Origin: Bog-366 sp963722555
Lineage (GTDB): Bacteria; Acidobacteriota; Terriglobia; UBA7540
Length of the DNA stretch: 64,000 nucleotides
Reading direction: 5' to 3'
Assembly (NCBI GenBank): GCA_963722555.1
Contig: CAVRNQ010000007.1
Location: 1,240,001-1,304,000 of the forward strand
Under the pieces are notes generated by a model. That model ran no database searches, was not told the DNA's origin, and saw only the letters and a list, made by a program, of their open reading frames with translations. Of this stretch, positions 16,435-25,230 are shown piece after piece. Both the position numbers and the translations under genes were made by a program. How positions within the stretch are numbered: position 1 is the stretch's first letter; each line of letters starts with the position of its first letter.

Positions 16435-19131
16435 TTACTGTTCCACGACCAGCAGAATCGGGTTCGGCGTGGGGATGCTGGAGGGATCGAACATCACGAA
16501 CTTGTGGCTGTTGAGGACGACGCCGACGAACGTGTTGCTGGGTGGTTGTGCCTTGAAGGTCCCATTGGACAGGTTCGTGTAGGTGTCTGTAAACATATAG
16601 TCGGCCGTCTGGTCGCTGGTCGAAGTGAAGTCGCTGATGCCGGTGACGCTCCCTGCACTCAGGGTTATTTCATTGACGGAGTTCGAGCCAATTTCCTGGT
16701 TGACGGCTTCCGCCGGGCTCGAGAAGAAAGTCCCGGTCAGCGCGCCGACGCCGCCGGCTGGAACGGTCTGCGGCGCGAGCGAGCCCATGTCACCCCCGGC
16801 TAGAGTGTCGACCAGGAAGCCGGTGTTGAGGTCTGTCAGGTATAGATAGAGGGACGTGTACGCGCCATTGGTGGCGCAGGTGACGGTCACGCGTCCACTG
16901 CTTTCGACGATGTACGGGCACGGAAACTGGAGGATGGGCGGGGTCACGCCGCCGAGCCAAATGCCCTGGTAATCCGCGTAACTCGTGACAGTCAAATTGC
17001 CATTGCCATCGGCAGCCGCAAGGTTTATAGACGCGGCGGATTCCGAGCCCCCCCCGCTCTCCCCGGTCAGATAAAAAACCGTGTTGCCGTTGAGCGAACC
17101 CTGGCTAAAACCAGAACTGCCCGTTGGTACTTTCTGTTGCAGCATTTCTCCCCCCTGGGCCGGGTAGGGGTCGGAGGTGACGACAAGCAGTTGAGAGTTG
17201 GTCACCATATAAAGCGTGAAGTGGAAGGTGGTGGTGGTGCTACCCACCACGGATGCAATCAGCGTGGCACGGCCATTCGAGTCAAAGACGGAATAGGTGC
17301 CCGGGGGAGGATTGGAGCCTGGCACAGGGTCGGACATGATACCGGCGTCGTTGCAGTCCTGTTCAGCGGCACTGACAACAAACACATTAGCGACCATATA
17401 GCCAATGCAGGCGGTGCGGCCGCCGGTTTGGGATATATCCCACCCGGCTGTCCGGAATACGTAGCTGCCGCTGAGCCCGCTGAGGAAGGAGCCCGAGGTT
17501 TGTTGCAGGATCTGGCCTGCCGCGATATACGCGCTGGAGTTGGGGCTGTCCCACTCGATGATTCGCCCTTTGGCCGCGACGTTCGCCGAGATGGAACCAA
17601 GCGCAAAACGGGTCACGAAGGTTCCGAACGAGGTCGCAATCGTGGCGCAGCCGAGCTTGTTGGCGCCCACGGAATAGGAACTAGCAGGACTAATTGTGAT
17701 GTTGCTCGCTTGGGCGCCCAAGGCGCCGTTGGTATCGGCTTCGCCGGCTGTGATATTTCCATGGCCGTCCGCCGTGAAGGAACCCACCACGGCCAGGAAG
17801 CCAGCTTCATTATGCCCACTCAGGCTGAAAGCGTATTGCCCGCTCAGGAGTGACTCGGACCCCGAATCGCCGCAGGCCGCCGCGGCGGAGTTGATGTTGA
17901 GGGCCAGGCTCTGGCTCGCGGTCTGCTGCGGCACGCTCGAATCCGCTACCGTCACGCCGAAGCTCCATTGCCCCGCGGGGGGTGTGCCCGAAAGCACCCC
18001 CAAAGCTGCCGCGGTCATCCAGGAAAGGGGCGACGGTACGCCCCAACTGTAGCTCCAACTGTAGGGTGGCGTTCCACCGGTTGCTACCAACTGCGCGCTG
18101 TAAGGTACATTGGCCGTCCCGTTGGGCAGGGACTTCGTGGTGATGGCCAACGGGGAGGACGTGACGACGATTACCAGCGGCTGCAGCGGGGCCGTCTGGC
18201 GCGGCGTGCTCGCATCGATAGCCTGGATTTGAAAGGCGAAGTTACCCGCCGTTGTAGGTGTCCCATAGATCTGGGTTGAACTGGTGTTGCTGGTTCCCTG
18301 CAACCTCAGGCCGGGCGGCAGTGAGCCACTGGTTTGAACCACTGACCAGGTGATAGGAAGTGTGCCGCCGGCGCTCTCGATGGGGACCGAGTAGGCGCTA
18401 CCCACCGTGCCAATCGGCAAGTCTGCCATCGTCGTAGTGATCGTCAAGACCCCCATAACCGTAATGCTGAATGCTTGGTGAGCGGAAAAAGGCCCGGACG
18501 CCGCCTGAGACTGATCCGTCACCTGCACTGTGAAGTTTGAAGTCGTGGCCGCAGTACTTGTGCTGGTGGGGGTTCCGGAAATTATCCCCGCGCTGCTTAG
18601 CTGCAAACCGGCCGGCAAGGAACCGCTGGCCAGGCTCCAGGTGAGGGCCCCCACGCCGCCGCTGGCCTGTAAAGTGGCGCTGTACCTCTGGGCGGGGTAA
18701 TAATCAGCCGGGGTAGCGTTGGGGAGCGAGAGGGTATTAATGTGCGGCGCGGGTTTCACTACGACCGTTGACGCCGATGATTTGGTGCTATCGGCCACGG
18801 CGGTTGCGGTTACCGTTACGTTCGAACTGTTGGTAACCGGCGCCGGAGCATTGTACCTTGCCGCCGTGGTGGTGACGTTGGTGAAGGTTCCGCAGGCATT
18901 ACCCGTGCACCCCGCTCCAGAGGCGCTCCACTTCACCCCGGCGCTGGTGGTGTCGTGGGTCAGGCTCGCCGAGAAGTCCACGGTTTGTCCCTGGTCGATG
19001 GTGGTCTGAGTGGCAGGAGAAATCGACACAACAATGGGTGTCGTAGCCGGCGGTGGGATGATGCCACCTCCCCCGCCACCACAGGCGGACATGAACACTG
19101 TCAGCACCAACCCCAGCGTGAACTTCTTCAT
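16435..19131 (-). CDS. Large secreted lipoprotein with Ig-like (He_PIG) repeats
   Basis: 898 residues from ATG 19131; AGGAGG is ten bases upstream, better than the ATG seven codons earlier. It has a signal peptide with lipobox-like MSAC followed by a Gly run, then a BIG2-like domain (VSISPATQTTIDQGQTVDF). At least three putative-Ig repeats of the He_PIG type follow, with the pattern LP-G-x-x-Y-S-x-x-L-x-A-S-GG-x-x-P-x-T-W and SGTPT (near residues 140-420). The C-terminal half is Ser/Gly/Thr-rich with repeated beta motifs such as FAVVGSFTADGHGNITAGE. Probably exposed on the cell surface. A binding partner is not deducible. Such proteins are common in Acidobacteriota. Confidence 0.82.
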   Translation of the reverse strand: MKKFTLGLVLTVFMSACGGGGGGIIPPPATTPIVVSISPATQTTIDQGQTVDFSASLTHDTTSAGVKWSASGAGCTGNACGTFTNVTTTAARYNAPAPVTNSSNVTVTATAVADSTKSSASTVVVKPAPHINTLSLPNATPADYYPAQRYSATLQASGGVGALTWSLASGSLPAGLQLSSAGIISGTPTSTSTAATTSNFTVQVTDQSQAASGPFSAHQAFSITVMGVLTITTTMADLPIGTVGSAYSVPIESAGGTLPITWSVVQTSGSLPPGLRLQGTSNTSSTQIYGTPTTAGNFAFQIQAIDASTPRQTAPLQPLVIVVTSSPLAITTKSLPNGTANVPYSAQLVATGGTPPYSWSYSWGVPSPLSWMTAAALGVLSGTPPAGQWSFGVTVADSSVPQQTASQSLALNINSAAAACGDSGSESLLSGQYAFSLSGHNEAGFLAVVGSFTADGHGNITAGEADTNGALGAQASNITISPASSYSVGANKLGCATIATSFGTFVTRFALGSISANVAAKGRIIEWDSPNSSAYIAAGQILQQTSGSFLSGLSGSYVFRTAGWDISQTGGRTACIGYMVANVFVVSAAEQDCNDAGIMSDPVPGSNPPPGTYSVFDSNGRATLIASVVGSTTTTFHFTLYMVTNSQLLVVTSDPYPAQGGEMLQQKVPTGSSGFSQGSLNGNTVFYLTGESGGGSESAASINLAAADGNGNLTVTSYADYQGIWLGGVTPPILQFPCPYIVESSGRVTVTCATNGAYTSLYLYLTDLNTGFLVDTLAGGDMGSLAPQTVPAGGVGALTGTFFSSPAEAVNQEIGSNSVNEITLSAGSVTGISDFTSTSDQTADYMFTDTYTNLSNGTFKAQPPSNTFVGVVLNSHKFVMFDPSSIPTPNPILLVVEQ

Positions 19132-19735
19132 TCGGGCACTACCTCCTGCCATAACGAGTCCGCCATTGCTGCGCGCGTAACTGCGGCTCGCATAACTCTA
19201 CTTTAATGCAGGACGGCGGCAATCACAATCAGAAGACCTGCTCTGATGGATGATCAAATCCCGCTTAACGCTGCCTCCCGTGACGCTGAGAAGGGGTTGT
19301 GCAGCGGCACGACCAGGGCTTTGTCAGCATTACCGGGTACCCCCCCTCCATGAAGATGCAGAGGTGTGTTTGGTTGGCGAGATACGGATCTGAATTCGGT
19401 CCACCCCCGGCTACGTCGGGCGACAATAAACCGCTGAGTCCTGTAAGCGCGGTAGAACTCAAAACTAAAATGCAGACCCACCGGGATCGACATGGGCTCT
19501 CCCGGCCAGCGGGTCTTATACTTTGATTCGCATCCAAAAGCAATATCAATTCTTCCGGCCATGTCCTTTTGTCGGGTGGAGTTGCAGTCGGAAGGTCACT
19601 GACTGTGCCCGGCGGCCTCCTTGCAGGCTGAAAGGAACCGGATCGGCCGAGGGCGCCTCTTGATCTGGCGTCCACCCCGCCGTTTGGCTGCCGGAGGCGG
19701 CAAGCTCACAAGGAATGAGCTAACGTCTCCCCCTG

Positions 19736-19926
19736 GGAAGGGCGGGGCTTTACAGGCTACGGAAAAACCCTTCCGTGCTGTCATCCTGAGCGAAGCGAAG
19801 GACCCCTGTATTTGAATTCTCAAGCAAATACAGAGGTCCTTCCTTCGTTTCACTCAGGACCGGCTTCGCCTCCTCAGGATGACAGTGTGAGGGGTTTTTC
19901 CGCAGCCTGTAAAGCCCCGCCCTTCC
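19736..19926. repeat. Nested hairpin repeat with outer GGAAAAACCC arms
   Basis: Outer arms (GGGCGGGGCTTTACAGGC... and its inverse at 19900-19926) enclose inner arms GTCATCCTGAGCGAAGCGAAGG / CCTCAGGATGACAG and a central TATTTG...CAAATA hairpin. Nearly the same unit is at 46539-46709. The remainder of 19132-19735 contains no convincing gene. Confidence 0.85.
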
Positions 19927-19949
19927 AATTCCGTGGTGAGAAATCCGGG

Positions 19950-20396
19950 CTAGTAATTGTGAATGATGCGTTCGATGATGTGGTGCGCCTCATCGATGTG
20001 CAGCAGGGCGCGGTCCCGGAGACCGCGGGCACGCGGATCATCTTCCTCCCTCCCGATGTCCTTGCGAGCCCGGTCGAGCAGTTCCAACGCCTTGTGAAAC
20101 CGGTCGGTTCTCTTTAAGTGTGCGTCGATAGGCATATGCTCGCCGACGGGCTTGCCATCGTCAATGGCAGCTTGATGAATCTCGCGGAGGGCCATATCGA
20201 TCTCGCGAATGGCGTGTTCTTCCTCCATGTCCCGTCGCTCGGAGGGAGAGAGAAACTCCAAGTGGGCGCGCGCATCACGTAGATCGGAGAGCGCGTGCAG
20301 GTAGTAGGGATGTTTGCCCCGTTCGTCGGCCCAAGTTGCGCTCACGCAAGTGGCGATAAGCAGAGATAAGAGAGTCAGGCGAATGAGAATCTTCAC
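19950..20396 (-). CDS. Small secreted helical protein of unknown function
   Basis: 148 residues. A signal peptide (KILIRLTLLSLLIATCVSA) is followed by a charged, Asp/Glu/Arg/His-rich sequence with heptad-like Leu spacing, for example ALSDLRDARAHLEFL and FHKALELLDRARKDIG. It is likely an all-alpha periplasmic protein with two or three long helices. No known family was recognised. His-rich patches could bind metal, but no clear motif is present. It lies alone on the minus strand, divergent from the histidine kinase. Confidence 0.7.
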   Translation of the reverse strand: MKILIRLTLLSLLIATCVSATWADERGKHPYYLHALSDLRDARAHLEFLSPSERRDMEEEHAIREIDMALREIHQAAIDDGKPVGEHMPIDAHLKRTDRFHKALELLDRARKDIGREEDDPRARGLRDRALLHIDEAHHIIERIIHNY

Positions 20397-20662
20397 GGCT
20401 GGACTTTACCCCCTCGTCAGAAGTTCGAAGCAACTCACCATCTTGATGACTACCGGCTGGCAGGGAGCCCGAGTTTGCCGAAGCAGCAACTTCCGGAAGT
20501 CGCAGAAGCGATCCAGGCGTCTCGCACTCCTTCGCCAGGAAGCGTACTCTCAGTGCAGCGAAACTGCAATGGTTCGAAGAATGTATCGGGCTTTCTGGCC
20601 ACTGTTCTTGCCTTGTGATAAGATTACATAGCGAGTGTCGCTGAGAAGGAATCATCACACTA

Positions 20663-21781
20663 TTGGACTGGGCACTGCCAAAACGTCTTTTCCGGTTTCC
20701 ACCGTCTTTTCACCAGAACCTGGTGGTTCTGGTGATTTCCCTGGCTGGCATCATTCTGCTGACTTTATTCGAGGGCTATAGTCGCGGCCTGACCCTTACC
20801 GTCGGCTTGGCAGTAGCGTTACTGGCGGCGCTGTCCGCAACCACGGGGATGCTCATCTACCAGGAGCGCCGGTCTTGGGCCATTCTCGGTGATTTGCGGG
20901 GAGCCCTCGGCAAGATCGCTCCCACCTATCCTGCCCTAATCCAGATCACCCCGCCTGCGAGCAGCACGCAGGCGCTGGCGAAGGAGATCCGTTCGCTCAC
21001 GGAGAACTGGCGGGAGTTCTGCACCCACTGCCAGCACATCCACGAAACGGAAATGCTGCAGGCTGAGCACTTGGCCACCATGGGAGAACTGGCCGCCGGC
21101 GTGGCGCATGAGATCCGCAATCCCCTGGCGGGCATTGCCGGCGCCATTGAAATCATCGGCAAGGATTTCCCCAAGGATCATCCCGACCGCGAGATCATGG
21201 ATGACCTCCGGCAGGAAGTGCGGCGCATTGAGAAAGTCCTGAACGACCTGCTGGCCTACGCGCGTCCCAAGGCCCCGCAGTTCGGCATTGCGGACCTGAA
21301 GGAGACGGTGGCGCGCACCCTGCAGTTTGCCCGCCAGCAGATCGGCAATAAGAACGTGGAGTTCTCCATCCAGATTCCCTCCCCGCTCCCGCGTTTCCGC
21401 ATGGACCACGAGCAGTTGCACCAAGTGCTGTTGAATCTGGTGCTGAACGGCATCCAGGCGGTTGGCCAGGAAGGGAAGGTGACTATTCAGGCCAGAGTCC
21501 TGGGTGGCGCCGGGAAGCTCAACCGGCCCAACTTCATCGAGATTTCGGTCAGCGATACGGGAGCAGGAATTCCGCGGGAACAACAGGAAAAGATCTTCCG
21601 GCCTTTCTACACCACGAAGCGCGGGGGTACGGGGCTGGGACTTTCACTGTGCCGGCGCATCATCAGCCAACACGGCGGGACGCTCATGGTGGAGAGCGAA
21701 GCCGGCAAGGGGAGCCGCTTCATCATCCGCCTGCCCATGCGCGAGACAACCGAGGAAGCCAAAGAAATCTATGCCCAATGA
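20663..21781 (+). CDS. Membrane sensor histidine kinase, NtrB-like
   Basis: 372 residues from a TTG start. Two hydrophobic segments (about 18-36 and 43-66), then a short linker with a C120-x2-C123 pair near the membrane, then a HisKA helix with H149 in AAGVAHEIRNPLAGI and a HATPase domain (N box LLNLVLNGIQA, G1 DTGAGI, G2 GGTGLGLSL). There is no PAS or HAMP domain. The stop overlaps the regulator start by 11 bases, so kinase and regulator are one operon and almost certainly partners. The start is chosen because the preceding sequence has no in-frame ATG. Confidence 0.9.
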   Translation: MDWALPKRLFRFPPSFHQNLVVLVISLAGIILLTLFEGYSRGLTLTVGLAVALLAALSATTGMLIYQERRSWAILGDLRGALGKIAPTYPALIQITPPASSTQALAKEIRSLTENWREFCTHCQHIHETEMLQAEHLATMGELAAGVAHEIRNPLAGIAGAIEIIGKDFPKDHPDREIMDDLRQEVRRIEKVLNDLLAYARPKAPQFGIADLKETVARTLQFARQQIGNKNVEFSIQIPSPLPRFRMDHEQLHQVLLNLVLNGIQAVGQEGKVTIQARVLGGAGKLNRPNFIEISVSDTGAGIPREQQEKIFRPFYTTKRGGTGLGLSLCRRIISQHGGTLMVESEAGKGSRFIIRLPMRETTEEAKEIYAQ

Positions 21782-23252
21782 AAAAGTCCTGATTGTGGAC
21801 GATGAAAAACTGATCCGCTGGTCGGTGCGGCGCCAGTTGGAGGAGTGGGGCTACACAGCTATCGAGGCGGAAAGCGGCACGGGGGGGCTGGCACAGATTC
21901 GCGCGGAATCCCCGGACCTTATCCTGCTCGATGTGCGCCTTCCGGATTTGAGTGGCATCGAAGTCCTGCGCGAAATCAAGCAAAACAACCTCTCTATTCC
22001 GGTCATTATGATTACGGGTGACCCTCAGCTTGATGATATCAAGACTGCCATCAAGCTGGGCGCACTCGACTTCATCAAAAAGCCCCTCGACTTCGACGAG
22101 CTGCAGATTACCCTGGCGAATGCCATCGACCGCTCACGCCTGCGCTCCGAGCGCGACAGCCTGCGCGCCGAGGTCCGCAAGCGCTCCGGTTATCACGAGG
22201 TGATCGGAAAATCGCCCCGCATGCTGGAGCTGATGAACTTTGTGCGCAAGGTGGCGGTGAGCGAAACCTCGACCGTACTGATCCAGGGGGAAAGCGGCAC
22301 GGGAAAGGACCTGATCGCCAAGGCCATCCACTACGACAGCGTCCGCGCCGACAAACCCTTCGTCGCCATCAACTGCTCCGCGATTCCCGAGACCCTTATG
22401 GAAGCCGAACTCTTCGGGCACGAGCGCGGCGCCTTTACCGACGCCAAGGCGCAGAAGAAAGGCCTGTTTGAAATCGCGGACGGCGGAACGCTTTTCCTGG
22501 ACGAAATCGGTGAGATGTCCACATATTTGCAGGCGAAACTGCTGCGGGGGCTGGAAGATCAAACCATTCGCCGCATCGGGGGCGTGAAGGATATCGCGGT
22601 GGATATTCGGGTCATCGCCGCCTCCAACCGTGACCTGGAGCAGGGTGTGCGGGAGGCCACCTTCCGCCAGGACCTGTTCTACCGGCTCAGCGTCATCCCC
22701 ATCTTTATTCCGCCTCTGCGGCATCGCAAGGAAGATATCCTGCCCCTCGTGGAGTTCTTCATCGACCGCTACAACTACCGTTTTCGCAAAAACTTGAAGG
22801 GTATCACCCAGGAAACCCGTGATCTGATGCTGCAGTATGACTGGCCGGGGAATGTCCGTGAGCTGAAGAACGCCGTGGAGCGCGCCATGATCCTGGAGGA
22901 CTCGGATTACATCCGCCCCACCTACCTGCCCATCCAGGTGACCGGGCAGAAGCAGGGGTACGAAACTCCCCTGCCGGTAAGTATCCCGGAAGGGGAGTCC
23001 ATGGACACTCCCTTAATGGTTAGCAACACCTATGCTTCCTGGCGGCCGCTGCCCTCGGGAAGAATGCTCCCGGTGCTCGAGTTGCCCAAGCAGGGCACTT
23101 CGCTCGAAGAGGTGGAGCGTGAACTGGTGGGCTTGGCACTCAAGCAGACCGTGGGCAACCAGACGCACGCCGCCAAGCTGCTGGATATCTCGCGTGATGC
23201 GTTGCGTTACAAGATGAAGAAGTTCGGATTCGACGCGGAAGCGGAAACTTAG
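21771..23252 (+). CDS. Sigma-54-dependent response regulator (NtrC family)
   Basis: 493 residues: receiver (D54 in LLDVRLPD, T82, K104), sigma-54 activation AAA+ domain (Walker A GESGTGKD at 173-180, Walker B LFLDEIGE at 241-248) and a Fis-type helix-turn-helix (GNQTHAAKLLDISRDALRYKMKKF). The sigma-54-contact loop reads GAFTDA (220-225) instead of the canonical GAFTGA. This variant also occurs in functional activators, so it need not mean loss of activity. A Ser/Pro-rich linker of about 60 residues separates AAA+ from the DNA-binding domain. Activated by the overlapping kinase gene. Targets unknown. Confidence 0.94.
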   Translation: MPNEKVLIVDDEKLIRWSVRRQLEEWGYTAIEAESGTGGLAQIRAESPDLILLDVRLPDLSGIEVLREIKQNNLSIPVIMITGDPQLDDIKTAIKLGALDFIKKPLDFDELQITLANAIDRSRLRSERDSLRAEVRKRSGYHEVIGKSPRMLELMNFVRKVAVSETSTVLIQGESGTGKDLIAKAIHYDSVRADKPFVAINCSAIPETLMEAELFGHERGAFTDAKAQKKGLFEIADGGTLFLDEIGEMSTYLQAKLLRGLEDQTIRRIGGVKDIAVDIRVIAASNRDLEQGVREATFRQDLFYRLSVIPIFIPPLRHRKEDILPLVEFFIDRYNYRFRKNLKGITQETRDLMLQYDWPGNVRELKNAVERAMILEDSDYIRPTYLPIQVTGQKQGYETPLPVSIPEGESMDTPLMVSNTYASWRPLPSGRMLPVLELPKQGTSLEEVERELVGLALKQTVGNQTHAAKLLDISRDALRYKMKKFGFDAEAET

Positions 23253-23383
23253 GCGCTTGCTTCAAAACGGCGCAGGGAAATCTGCACCCCCCTATGCGAG
23301 CTGCCCCCACGAGGCCCGGAATCATGAAGAGGAAATGATGAATTCCGTATCATGGGGTGAGGCAGCGCCCCCTGCAGCCGCAA

Positions 23384-23440
23384 ATGAAAGTCAAAGGTTG
23401 GAATGGAGGTTCGGCCTCTCTCAACTTTTCGACCTTCAAC
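23384..23440. repeat. Degenerate heptamer-array hairpin next to apt
   Basis: Left arm with units such as GTCAAAG GTTGGAA, right arm inversely related (GTTGAAG GTCGAAA on the complement). The gap 23253-23446 holds nothing else recognisable. Confidence 0.55.
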
Positions 23441-23446
23441 CGCTGT

Positions 23447-23962
23447 TCAATACTTCAGAACCGACTGAATCTGGTATTGGCTCAACTTCTCTCGGCCCTT
23501 CAAATCCTCCAGCTCAATCACAAACCCCATACCGGCCACGTGGCCACCCAGCGACTCCACCAGCCGCGCCGTGGCCGCGGCGGTGCCCCCGGTTGCCAGC
23601 AGGTCGTCGATGATCAACGCCTCCTGCCCCGGGTGGATGGCGTCGCGGTGAATTTCCACCGCGTCAGTTCCATATTCCAGATTGTAGGACGCCTTGGCGC
23701 GCTCCGCGGGCAGCTTATTGGGTTTGCGCGCCGGCACAAATCCCGCATTCAAGCGATAGGCGACCATGGGCGCAAAAATAAAACCCCGCGCCTCGATGCC
23801 GATGACCTGATCAATCTTCTGCGGCAGATAGGAATTGGCGAGTATGTCGACGACCCAGTGCAGTCCGACGGGGTCTTTCAGCAGCGTGGTGATGTCGTAG
23901 AACAGGATGCCCGGCTTGGGATAGTCGGGAATTTCGCGGATCAGTTTCTTAAGGTCGATCAC
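23447..23962 (-). CDS. apt: Adenine phosphoribosyltransferase
   Basis: Salvages adenine to AMP using PRPP. 171 residues with the family N-terminus (LKKLIREIPDYPKPGILFYDIT), the IGIEARGFIF block, and the PRPP-binding loop EALIIDDLLATGGT. Length and motif spacing are normal. It is the last gene of a minus-strand series (ugpQ-like, acyP, apt) with short gaps. A heptamer repeat lies just past its stop. Confidence 0.95.
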   Translation of the reverse strand: MIDLKKLIREIPDYPKPGILFYDITTLLKDPVGLHWVVDILANSYLPQKIDQVIGIEARGFIFAPMVAYRLNAGFVPARKPNKLPAERAKASYNLEYGTDAVEIHRDAIHPGQEALIIDDLLATGGTAAATARLVESLGGHVAGMGFVIELEDLKGREKLSQYQIQSVLKY

Positions 23963-23987
23963 ATTTCCTCCGTTGTTTTGATGTCGT

Positions 23988-24284
23988 TTACCAAGCGTCC
24001 TCGATGGCGAAGCGATTGCAGCGCTTGTCCACGGGCTCGTCCGATTCCATGATATTGGTCACGTGGGCGCTGCGCGGCCCTTCCACGAGTTGGCGCTTGA
24101 ATTCCTCGATGGCGATGGGGTCACCGATGGCGTAGACCTCCACGTTGCCGTCCCAGAGATTCTTGACGTAACCACAGATGCCGAGTTGAGAGGCCCACCG
24201 CTCGGCGAAAAAGCGGTAACCCACGCCCTGGACCCGCCCGGTGACCAAAAACTTCCTGGCGATCTTCGGTGCAGTCTTGCCCAT
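23988..24284 (-). CDS. acyP: Acylphosphatase
   Basis: 98 residues from ATG 24284. Small enzyme hydrolysing acyl phosphates. The catalytic Arg sits in VQGVGYRFFAERWA and the Asn in GYVKNLWDGNVEV, both in standard family context. The frame is open further upstream, but that part encodes the translation of the heptamer repeat, so the internal ATG before KIARKFLVTGRVQGVGYR is the real start. Located 25 bases upstream of apt. Confidence 0.9.
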   Translation of the reverse strand: MGKTAPKIARKFLVTGRVQGVGYRFFAERWASQLGICGYVKNLWDGNVEVYAIGDPIAIEEFKRQLVEGPRSAHVTNIMESDEPVDKRCNRFAIEDAW

Positions 24285-24286
24285 CA

Positions 24287-24396
24287 GGGTAAAGGATAAA
24301 GGGTGAAGGCTAAATGGTAAAGGGTGAATGGTGGAATGAGCGCCGTTCCGCTCCAGTAATGGATGACCGCCTTCCTTCAACCTTTATCCTTTACCC
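24287..24396. repeat. Heptamer-array hairpin between GDPD and acylphosphatase genes
   Basis: Left arm 24287-24332 is six or seven units such as GGGTAAA GGATAAA GGGTGAA. Right arm 24371-24396 is the inverse (CTTTATC CTTTACC). The right arm overlaps the last codons of the GDPD gene and supplies its TAA stop. Confidence 0.9.
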
Positions 24397-25212
24397 CTTG
24401 GCCCGCGTCTGGTCCAGCCGATCCAAAACCTCCGTAAGTCTGGCCGGATAGTTCGTGATGATGCCGTCCACGCCGTCCAGGATCTTGCGGCGCATGTGGC
24501 GCGGGTAGTTAACGGTCCAGGGGATGAGTTGCAGTGAGGCCCGGTGGGCGCGGCGAATGAATCCTCTCGAGGCGATTGCCCAGTGCGGCAGCACCGCCTC
24601 GGCGCCGAGGGCCTGGGCGCGGCGGATCGCCAGCAGGCGGCGCGACGCATCCAGCCCGAGACGGGCTTGCGCGTTCAAATGGCGAACGCGGGCCAGGGTC
24701 CGCAGGTCAAATGAAACCACCCGCGCGAGATGCCACACACCGGCGCGGTCGATTTCTTCCAGGACCTTTGTTTCCACCCCTGGCGTGGGGTCCTTGATTT
24801 CGACGAAGGCCAGGCACCCACGCGCGCGCGCCCACTGCAGGGCCTCCGCGAGCAAGGGAACGCGCGCGCCAGCGTAACGCTCGCGGGCGCGGGAAGGGAA
24901 GCGGCGATTAAACCAGGAGCCTGCATCGAGCCGCCGCAGCACACTGGCCCGGTGCTCGAAGACCCAGCCGTTGCCGGAAGTCGTGCGGCTGAGGCGAGCA
25001 TCGTGGATAACCACCGGAACGCCGTCCGATGAGAGGTGAACATCGAATTCGATTCCGTCCGCGCCCTGGCGCCAGGCCAGTTCGAATGAGGCCAGGGTGT
25101 TTTCCGGAGCCTCGCCCGCGGCGCCCCGGTGGCCGATCTTGAGGGGCGGCCAGAGGAGCGGCGAGGGCCGGCGGTTGAGAACGCGCTTGATGATCGGGGT
25201 AAGGGTAACCAC
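24391..25212 (-). CDS. Glycerophosphodiester phosphodiesterase
   Basis: 273 residues of the GDPD family: KIGHRGAAGEAPENTLASF carries the catalytic His-Arg, GADGIEFDVHLSSDGVPVVIHD the metal-binding Glu/Asp and second His. Hydrolyses glycerophosphodiesters to glycerol-3-phosphate plus alcohol, releasing phospholipid head groups. No signal peptide is evident, so it is probably cytoplasmic. The last few codons (about RAKG) and the stop come from the heptamer array, suggesting that the repeat arose in or invaded the 3' end. Confidence 0.92.
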   Translation of the reverse strand: MVTLTPIIKRVLNRRPSPLLWPPLKIGHRGAAGEAPENTLASFELAWRQGADGIEFDVHLSSDGVPVVIHDARLSRTTSGNGWVFEHRASVLRRLDAGSWFNRRFPSRARERYAGARVPLLAEALQWARARGCLAFVEIKDPTPGVETKVLEEIDRAGVWHLARVVSFDLRTLARVRHLNAQARLGLDASRRLLAIRRAQALGAEAVLPHWAIASRGFIRRAHRASLQLIPWTVNYPRHMRRKILDGVDGIITNYPARLTEVLDRLDQTRAKG

Positions 25213-25230
25213 GCCGGTTTTCGGCCGTAC

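Noticed and set aside
19254..19675. Two minus-strand frames between the Ig lipoprotein and the repeat at 19.7 kb
   Set aside because: No ribosome site, no domain, and one runs into repeat sequence. Treated as non-coding.
20595..20611. TGGCCACTGTTCTTGCC upstream of the histidine kinase as a sigma-54 promoter
   Set aside because: The spacing between the GG and GC elements is one base too long and there is no supporting enhancer motif.
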